Shown here one piece after another: positions 1-4,340 of a DNA stretch of 6,388 nucleotides. The first letter of the stretch is position 1. Each line of letters starts with the position of its first letter. A model generated the notes under the pieces. That model made no database searches. It saw only the letters and a program-made list of their open reading frames with translations, and was not told where the DNA came from. The DNA comes from Acidobacteriota bacterium (GTDB lineage Bacteria; Acidobacteriota; Vicinamibacteria; Vicinamibacterales; UBA2999): contig CANIAI010000143.1 in the NCBI GenBank assembly GCA_947465275.1, positions 1 through 6,388 of the forward strand. Reading direction: 5' to 3'. The position numbers and the translations under genes were made by a program.

Positions 1-946
1 CACCCCGCCGGTGTTCCCCGAGAAGGCCACCACGGTCGGCCCGATCCGCATCCTGCAGGTGCGGCCGAACATGTTCATGCTCGTCGGCCCCGGTGGGAAC
101 AGCGCCGTGCAGGTCGGTGACGAAGGGGTGCTGGTCGTCGACACGATGACCGCGCAGGCGGGGGAGGCGGTGGTCGCCGCGATTCGCACGATCACGCCGC
201 GTCCGATCCTGCAGATCATCAACACGCATGCGCATCCCGACCACGTGGGCGGGAACGAGATCGTCCGCAACGCGGGGGTGTACACGAGCAGCGCGAACAC
301 CCGTGACGGGGGCGGGGCGTCGATCCTCGCCCGCGAGGAGACGCTCAACCGCATGAGCGCCGAGGGGACGCCCTATCCCAAGCTCGCCTGGCCGACCGAC
401 ACCTTCTTCGTGAAGGAGAAGGACCTCTTCATGAACGGCGACGCGGTGCAGGTGTTCCACCAGCCGGCGGCGCACACCGACGGTGACGCGCTCATCCTGT
501 TCCGGCGCGCCGACGTGCTGCTGACTGGCGACGTCTTCACGCCGGGCAGCTTTCCGCGGCTCGACCTCGAGCACGGCGGCAGCATCAACGGGCTGCTCGC
601 CGGCCTGAACCGCATCATCGAGCTGACCGTTCCCGAGTTCAACGAAGAAGGGGGCACGGTGGTGATCCCCGGGCACGGACGGCTGTGCGACGAGTCCGAC
701 GTCGCCGACTACCGCGACATGGTCACCATCGTCCGCGACCGTGTCGCCGACATGGTGAAGAGGAAGGCGACGCTCGACCAGGTGAAGGCGGCGAAGCTGA
801 CGCAGGACTACGACGGTGTCTACGCGTCGGCCGACTACACGGGCGACCAGTTCGTCGAGGCGGTCTACCGCAGCCTCGCGCCGGCGCCCGCCGCGGCGGT
901 CCGCCCGCAGGGGCGGCAGCAGACCCAGCCGGGAGGGAAGAAGTGA
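1..946 (+). CDS. MBL-fold metallo-hydrolase, 5' end outside window
   Basis: Metallo-beta-lactamase-fold hydrolase; the substrate cannot be told. The frame is open to the left edge, and the GTG at 11 has no visible Shine-Dalgarno site, so the true start (probably with a signal peptide) likely lies upstream. Counting from that GTG (311 residues), the zinc site is complete: HAHPDH gives H73, H75, D77 and H78; then H155 (AAHTDGD), the bridging D174 (LTGD) and H222 (PGHG). A bridging Asp and a final PGHG are the glyoxalase II-like hydrolase pattern, not the Cys-containing site of class B1 beta-lactamases. Residues from about 240 form a helical C-terminal region, followed by a Pro/Ala/Gln-rich tail ending GGKK. 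The stop TGA (944-946) overlaps the next gene's ATG, so the two are translationally coupled and probably act together. Confidence is high for the fold and low for any specific reaction. Confidence 0.88.
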   Translation, partial: TPPVFPEKATTVGPIRILQVRPNMFMLVGPGGNSAVQVGDEGVLVVDTMTAQAGEAVVAAIRTITPRPILQIINTHAHPDHVGGNEIVRNAGVYTSSANTRDGGGASILAREETLNRMSAEGTPYPKLAWPTDTFFVKEKDLFMNGDAVQVFHQPAAHTDGDALILFRRADVLLTGDVFTPGSFPRLDLEHGGSINGLLAGLNRIIELTVPEFNEEGGTVVIPGHGRLCDESDVADYRDMVTIVRDRVADMVKRKATLDQVKAAKLTQDYDGVYASADYTGDQFVEAVYRSLAPAPAAAVRPQGRQQTQPGGKK

Positions 947-1764
947 TGCGCGCCGCCATCGGATGTCTCGCCCTGCTGCTGGTGACCAGCCTCTCCGCGA
1001 CCCCTGCGCTGGCGCAGGGACCCGGACGCGGCGGACGTGGGGGGCCGCCCCCGACGCCGCGGGCGCAGGCGCCGGCGGACCTGACCGGTCAGTGGGTCTC
1101 GGTCGTCACCGAAGACTGGCGGTGGCGCATGACGACCCCGCCGAAGGGTGACTACGCCAGCGTGCCGCTGAACGCGGACGGGCGGAAGGTCGCCGACGCG
1201 TGGGACATGGCGAAGGACGTGGCGGCGGGCGAGCAGTGCCGTCCGTTCGGCGCCGCCGCGCTGCTGCGCCTGCCGACCCGTGTGCGCATCGCCTGGCAGG
1301 ACGACACGACCCTCACGCTCGAGACCGACGCCGGGCAGCAGAAGCGGACCTTTGCGTTCGCGGCTCCAGGGGCGGCACCCGCGGCGACCACCGCGGTCGT
1401 GGCTCCCGCGCAGCGCAGCTGGCAGGGCGTGTCGGTGGCCGAGTGGAACAAGACGGCGATCAGCCGGGGCCTCGGCTTCGGCGGAGCCCGCGGCACGGCC
1501 GGCGGCAACCTGAAGGTCACGACGACGCAGCTGCGCCCGGGCTACCTGCGGAAGAACGGCGTGCCGTACAGCGCGAACGCCACGGTGACCGAGTACTTCA
1601 TCCGGCACGACGAGCCGAACGGCGATTCGTGGTTCACGGTAACGACGATCGTCGAAGACCCGGCGTACCTCGCGCAGCCGTTCATCACCAGTTCGTCGTT
1701 CAAGAAGGAACGCGACACGTCGACGTGGAACCCGTCGCCGTGCCAGACCGACGCCCCGCGCTAG
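946..1764 (+). CDS. Exported protein of unknown function
   Basis: A 272-residue protein I cannot assign to a named family. The ATG at 946 overlaps the preceding stop (TGATG) and has GGAGG at 932-936, 9 nt upstream, so the start is secure. Residues 1-23 are a clear Sec signal peptide: Arg2, hydrophobic core ending LLLVTSLSATP, cleavage after ALA (A23|Q24). The mature N-terminus (24-45) is Gly/Arg/Pro-rich and probably disordered. The folded part starts near 45 with GQW and continues with WRWRM (58-62) and alternating beta-like stretches (111-140 and 189-236), broken by an Ala-rich loop (about 139-156). Two cysteines remain in the mature form (C98 and C266) and could pair outside the cytoplasm. 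No catalytic motif is recognisable. It is probably periplasmic or secreted and a partner of the upstream MBL hydrolase, with which it forms a two-gene unit in the visible region. I associate similar proteins with Acidobacteriota from memory only. Confidence 0.85.
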   Translation: MRAAIGCLALLLVTSLSATPALAQGPGRGGRGGPPPTPRAQAPADLTGQWVSVVTEDWRWRMTTPPKGDYASVPLNADGRKVADAWDMAKDVAAGEQCRPFGAAALLRLPTRVRIAWQDDTTLTLETDAGQQKRTFAFAAPGAAPAATTAVVAPAQRSWQGVSVAEWNKTAISRGLGFGGARGTAGGNLKVTTTQLRPGYLRKNGVPYSANATVTEYFIRHDEPNGDSWFTVTTIVEDPAYLAQPFITSSSFKKERDTSTWNPSPCQTDAPR

Positions 1765-1772
1765 GGGGCGTC
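1750..1772. terminator. Hairpin at convergent gene junction
   Basis: A perfect 8-bp inverted repeat, GACGCCCC (1750-1757) and GGGGCGTC (1765-1772), encloses a 7-nt loop that contains the stop codon of the exported-protein gene (1762-1764). It lies 5 bp from the arsC stop (1778-1780). Being symmetrical, it could act on transcripts from both sides. No T-tract follows on either strand, so a classical intrinsic terminator is not shown; it may be a weak or Rho-assisted terminator or an mRNA 3'-end stabiliser. Confidence 0.35.
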
Positions 1773-1777
1773 AGCCG

Positions 1778-2188
1778 TCACTCGCCCGGGAAGGTCCGCA
1801 GGTAGGCGCGGATCTCGTCGCGCACGCGCCGGAACGCCGCAAGGCGTGTGGCCTCGTCGCCGGTGACCGCGGCCGGGTCGTCGAACGCGTGATGCAGGCG
1901 GCGCGTGCCGCCGGGGAACACCGGGCAGACCTCGTTCGCGTGGTCGCACACCGTGAGCACGAGGTCGAACACCTGCCCGTCGAACGCATCGACGTGCTTC
2001 GACCGGTGCCCCGAAATGTCGATGCCGACCTCGCGCATCGCGGCAATCGCCTCGGGGCGTACCACCGACGGCTTCGTCCCGGCGCTCTCCACGGTGAAGC
2101 GGTCGCCGGCATCGTGCCGCAGCAGCCCCTCGGCCATCTGGCTGCGCGCGGAGTTGCCGGTACAGAGAATCAGCACACGCTGCGTCAT
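1778..2188 (-). CDS. arsC: Arsenate reductase ArsC, thioredoxin-coupled type
   Basis: Cytoplasmic enzyme of 136 residues that reduces As(V) to As(III). It belongs to the low-molecular-weight tyrosine-phosphatase fold family, close to the usual length of about 130-140. The P-loop is CTGNSARS, with nucleophile C9 and R15 (CX5R). C81 and C88 (VCDHANEVC) match the two relay cysteines of the Staphylococcus aureus pI258 enzyme (C82 and C89), so reduction should proceed by a Cys9-Cys81-Cys88 disulfide cascade regenerated by thioredoxin, not glutaredoxin. FDDP at 102-105 supplies the conserved Asp-Pro acid loop. The ATG at 2188 overlaps the aqpS stop by 4 bp (ATGA), and AGGAA (2194-2198 on the complementary strand) gives a fair ribosome site inside aqpS; longer upstream starts would run through aqpS. 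It is the last gene of the operon and supplies the arsenite used by ArsM and AqpS. Confidence 0.95.
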   Translation of the reverse strand: MTQRVLILCTGNSARSQMAEGLLRHDAGDRFTVESAGTKPSVVRPEAIAAMREVGIDISGHRSKHVDAFDGQVFDLVLTVCDHANEVCPVFPGGTRRLHHAFDDPAAVTGDEATRLAAFRRVRDEIRAYLRTFPGE

Positions 2189-2916
2189 ACGGGTTCCTGT
2201 CCAGAGGCGGCGGCTGCTGCTGACGCCGTGGCAGTGTCCGCGAGCAGCCAGCGGAAGAGCGCCGCGGCCATCAGTCCACCGGCGAGCTGCGCGACGACGA
2301 ACGGGGCGACGTCCGCCGGGCGGATGCCGGCGAAGGTCGGTGTGAAGGCCCGGGCCAGCGTCACCGCCGGGTTCGCGAACGATGTCGAGGCGGTGAACCA
2401 GTACGCGCCCGCGATGTAGAGGCCGACCGCCAGCGGCGTCGCATCGGGCCGTCGATGTCCGCAGCCGCGAATCACCGCCACGAGTCCGAACGTCGCCACC
2501 GCCTCGCTGAACCACTGCGCGCCGCCGGCGCGCAGGTGCGTCGACGCGGCGAGCCACGCCGGCTCCGCGAACATCGCGTGCGCGGCCATGGCGCCGAGCA
2601 GCCCGCCGGCCAGCTGCGCCATCACGTAGCCGACCGCCAGTGCCAGCGGGAAGAAACCTCCGCTGCCGCTCGGCAACGCGCCGAGCCACTCGACGAGCGT
2701 CACGACCGGGTTGAAGTGCGCGCCCGAGACGCCGCCGAACGTCAGGATCAGCGCCACGAGCGTGGCGCCGGTGGCGATGGTGTTGGCGAGCAGCGCGAGG
2801 GCGACGTTCCCGCCGGCGAGCCGCTCGGCCATGATGCCGGAGCCGATCACGGCGGCGACGAGCAGCGCCGTCCCGAGCCCTTCAGCCACGAGCCGGCGCG
2901 CGAGTGACGGTCGCAT
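2185..2916 (-). CDS. aqpS: Ars-operon aquaglyceroporin (AqpS-like MIP channel)
   Basis: A 243-residue inner-membrane channel of the major intrinsic protein family, with six hydrophobic helices in two inverted halves. The half-helix motifs are HFNPVVT (N69-P70-V71, so NPV, not NPA) and FANPAVT (N182-P183-A184). By ungapped alignment to AqpZ, the selectivity-filter positions are T49 where AqpZ has Phe, G170 where it has His, and V185 where nearly all aquaporins have Arg. That predicts a wide, uncharged pore suited to As(OH)3 or methylated arsenicals. From memory, S. meliloti AqpS also has Val in place of the Arg. The ATG at 2916 overlaps the arsM stop (TGATG). The GTG at 2943 would add 9 residues inside arsM and is less likely. 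No strong Shine-Dalgarno is seen, so translation probably depends on coupling. It occupies the place an ArsB or Acr3 pump would normally hold. The role in arsenic is inferred from context and filter residues. Confidence 0.9.
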   Translation of the reverse strand: MRPSLARRLVAEGLGTALLVAAVIGSGIMAERLAGGNVALALLANTIATGATLVALILTFGGVSGAHFNPVVTLVEWLGALPSGSGGFFPLALAVGYVMAQLAGGLLGAMAAHAMFAEPAWLAASTHLRAGGAQWFSEAVATFGLVAVIRGCGHRRPDATPLAVGLYIAGAYWFTASTSFANPAVTLARAFTPTFAGIRPADVAPFVVAQLAGGLMAAALFRWLLADTATASAAAAASGQEPV

Positions 2917-3893
2917 CAGTCGCAGCAGCCGGGCGCGCAGCACGCGCCGGCGCCCGCCGCCGAGCCGAGCGTCACGAGCGTCTTCTTCGTCGCGCCGGTC
3001 GCACGGCCGGCCGTCGTGGTGCCAGCGGCGTCGCGGACCGTCGTCGGCTTGGTCGCGCGGACGAACGCGCTCATGAAGGCGCCGTCGACCTCGCGGGCGA
3101 GCGCCTCGACGTCGGTGCCGTCCTGCGCCAGGAAGGTGCGCGCGTCCTCGAGCCCGTAGATCCGCGTCGGTTCGATACCGACGGCGTCGAAGCCGGCGGC
3201 CGCGAGCTTCTCGGCGTACTCCTGCTCGCCGAGCGCGCCGGCGACGCAGCCGACCCAGAGGTCCATGCGGGCGCGGATGGCCGGCGGCATCTCGCCCCGC
3301 ACCACGACGTCAGAGACGGCGAACCGTCCGCCCGGCTTGAGCACGCGGAACGCCTCGGCGAGCACGCGGTCCTTGTCGGCCGAGAGGTTGATCACGCAGT
3401 TCGAGATGATGACGTCGACCGAGTTGTCGGGCAGCGGGATGCGCTCGATCTCGCCCTTGAGGAACTCGACGTTGGTCAGCCCGCTCTTCCGCGTGTTCTC
3501 GTTGGCGAGTCCGAGCATCTCGTCGGTCATGTCGAGGCCGTAGGCCCTGCCGGTCGGGCCGACGCGCCTGGCCGAGAGCAGCACGTCGATGCCGCCGCCG
3601 GAGCCCAGGTCGAGCACCGTCTCGCCGGCCTTCAGCTCGGCGACCGCCGTCGGGTTGCCGCAGCCCAGCGAGGCGCGCAGCGCCTGCTCGGGAATCTCCC
3701 CGGCCTGGGTGGCATCGTAGAGGTCGCTCGTGATGGGGTCGCAGCTCCCATCGAGCGCGGCCGCGCCGCCGCAGCAGGCGTTGCCGGCCCCGGCGATCAC
3801 GCGCAGTGCCGCCTGTCCGTATTTCTCACGGACGACGTCGGTGACGGCCGGATCGACGGAGGGGGCAGCGCCGGAGGTGGTCTCGGTACTCAT
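2916..3893 (-). CDS. arsM: Arsenite S-adenosylmethionine methyltransferase ArsM
   Basis: A 325-residue cytoplasmic class I methyltransferase that adds methyl groups from SAM to As(III), giving methyl- and dimethyl-arsenicals and possibly volatile trimethylarsine. The SAM-binding motif I is VLDLGSGGGID (93-103), with acidic D121 after the second strand (YGLD) and FAVSDVV at 191-197. Arsenic-binding cysteines are present: C78 (LGCGNP), C166 (SNCVINL) and C216 (VGCVAGA) align with C72, C174 and C224 of the algal CmArsM, and C40, C41 or C51 can serve as the fourth. A Thr/Ala/Gly-rich linker (about 282-316) leads to an unusual extreme C-terminus with two cysteine pairs, CCAPGCC (318-324). The ATG at 3893 is chosen because AAGGAG lies 9 nt upstream; an alternative start at 3965 would overlap arsR and lacks support. 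It follows arsR by 14 nt and overlaps aqpS by one base. Confidence 0.95.
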   Translation of the reverse strand: MSTETTSGAAPSVDPAVTDVVREKYGQAALRVIAGAGNACCGGAAALDGSCDPITSDLYDATQAGEIPEQALRASLGCGNPTAVAELKAGETVLDLGSGGGIDVLLSARRVGPTGRAYGLDMTDEMLGLANENTRKSGLTNVEFLKGEIERIPLPDNSVDVIISNCVINLSADKDRVLAEAFRVLKPGGRFAVSDVVVRGEMPPAIRARMDLWVGCVAGALGEQEYAEKLAAAGFDAVGIEPTRIYGLEDARTFLAQDGTDVEALAREVDGAFMSAFVRATKPTTVRDAAGTTTAGRATGATKKTLVTLGSAAGAGACCAPGCCD

Positions 3894-3902
3894 GGTGTCT
3901 GT

Positions 3903-3908
3903 CTCCTT
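3903..3908 (-). promoter_or_regulatory. arsM ribosome binding site
   Basis: AAGGAG on the minus strand, 9 nt before the arsM ATG and overlapping the arsR stop codon. It fixes the arsM start at 3893 and is the strongest Shine-Dalgarno in the operon, suggesting ArsM is translated more efficiently than ArsR. Confidence 0.75.
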
Positions 3909-4273
3909 CACTTGCAGCAGGCGAGCATGCGCTTCGGCTCCACCACCTTGTTGCGGGTGCAGCACTCGGCGTAGAGGAACCCGAGCAGCGCCTGCAGCGC
4001 CTCGGTGTTCGCGGTATAGCGGAGAAACGTCCCCTCACGGCTGACCAGCACGAGCCCCTCGTGCTTCAGCTTGTCGAGGTGATGCGAGAGGGTGGAATTC
4101 GGGATGTCGAGCTCGGCCGCCAGCTCGCCGACCACCAGCCCGTCGGGATGGGCGGTCAGCAGGAGCTGCAGGATCCGGAGCCGGGCGGCGGTGCCCATGG
4201 CCGAGAACATGTCGGCGTAGCGTTCGAGCTCGGCACTGCGTTCGGCGGTGTCACGCTTCGTCGTCGTTGCCAT
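3908..4273 (-). CDS. arsR: ArsR-family arsenic-responsive repressor
   Basis: A 121-residue winged helix-turn-helix dimer of the ArsR/SmtB family, predicted to repress this operon and release DNA on binding As(III). The helix-turn-helix spans about 46-77 (VVGELAAELDI, then STLSHHLDKL as recognition helix), followed by the beta-wing LVLVSREGTFLRYTAN (74-89). The CVCxxC arsenic site of E. coli ArsR in the helix before the recognition helix is absent; those positions are V, G and A here. The only cysteines are two C-terminal pairs, C104-C105 and C119-C120, so the sensor is probably of the C-terminal type, like Acidithiobacillus ferrooxidans ArsR (C95, C96, C102). The ATG at 4273 has no Shine-Dalgarno and lies about 7 nt after a candidate -10 box, suggesting a leaderless message. 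It is the first gene of the operon. Identity as ArsR is secure; the exact inducer range is inferred. Confidence 0.93.
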   Translation of the reverse strand: MATTTKRDTAERSAELERYADMFSAMGTAARLRILQLLLTAHPDGLVVGELAAELDIPNSTLSHHLDKLKHEGLVLVSREGTFLRYTANTEALQALLGFLYAECCTRNKVVEPKRMLACCK

Positions 4274-4294
4274 ATTTCTACAAATACAGAAATA
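4273..4294. promoter_or_regulatory. Probable ArsR operator
   Basis: A perfect 7-bp inverted repeat, TATTTCT (4273-4279) and AGAAATA (4288-4294), with an 8-nt spacer, in an A/T-rich island surrounded by GC-rich sequence. It covers the candidate arsR -10 box and runs into the arsR start codon, so bound ArsR would block polymerase directly. Inverted repeats of the ATTTC/GAAAT kind are typical of ArsR/SmtB operators. Binding is inferred, not shown. Confidence 0.7.
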
Positions 4295-4310
4295 CAGGGG
4301 CGCCTGTCAA
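4281..4310 (-). promoter_or_regulatory. arsRM-aqpS-arsC promoter
   Basis: On the minus strand a perfect TTGACA -35 (complement of 4305-4310) is followed after 18 nt by TATTTG (complement of 4281-4286), a modest -10 matching TATAAT at its first three positions. Only 7 nt separate this -10 from the arsR ATG, placing the transcript start at or next to the start codon. The -10 lies inside the inverted repeat at 4273-4294. The -35 is convincing; the -10 assignment is weaker. Confidence 0.6.
4282..4297. repeat. Tandem AAATACAG direct repeat
   Basis: Two adjacent perfect copies of AAATACAG (4282-4289 and 4290-4297) lie in the arsR control region, overlapping the right half of the inverted repeat. 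They could be a second binding arrangement for ArsR or merely a by-product of slippage. Confidence 0.6.
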
Positions 4311-4330
4311 GGGCCCCGGCCTGATAAGCT

Positions 4331-4335
4331 GAAGG
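4331..4335 (+). promoter_or_regulatory. Ribosome binding site deciding the uup GTG start
   Basis: GAAGG lies 5 nt before the GTG at 4341. It supports that GTG as the start, since the frame continues open upstream into the arsR promoter and arsR itself. Confidence 0.55.
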
Positions 4336-4340
4336 CTCCA

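Noticed and set aside
11..946. MBL protein as a true beta-lactamase
   Set aside because: Metal ligands are of the HxHxDH / H / bridging D / H hydrolase type with PGHG. The zinc-ligand Cys of classes B1 and B2 is absent, and nothing indicates lactam binding.
865..1608. A 247-codon minus-strand open frame opposite the exported protein
   Set aside because: The plus-strand gene has a coupled start, a Shine-Dalgarno site and a classic signal peptide. The minus frame is Arg-rich and featureless.
2189..2689. N-terminal extension of ArsC to 303 residues
   Set aside because: The frame is open upstream but runs out of phase through aqpS. The ArsC fold starts immediately at the ATG at 2188, which has an AGGAA site and overlaps the aqpS stop.
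2904..3974. A 356-codon plus-strand open frame opposite arsM
   Set aside because: The minus strand encodes a full ArsM with SAM motif and arsenic-binding cysteines. The plus frame is low-complexity Arg/Ala/Gly/Val sequence with no ribosome site.
4248..4340. N-terminal extension of Uup from the GTG at 4248
   Set aside because: It would overlap the start of arsR and its whole control region. The ABC domain begins at the GTG at 4341, which has GAAGG 5 nt upstream.
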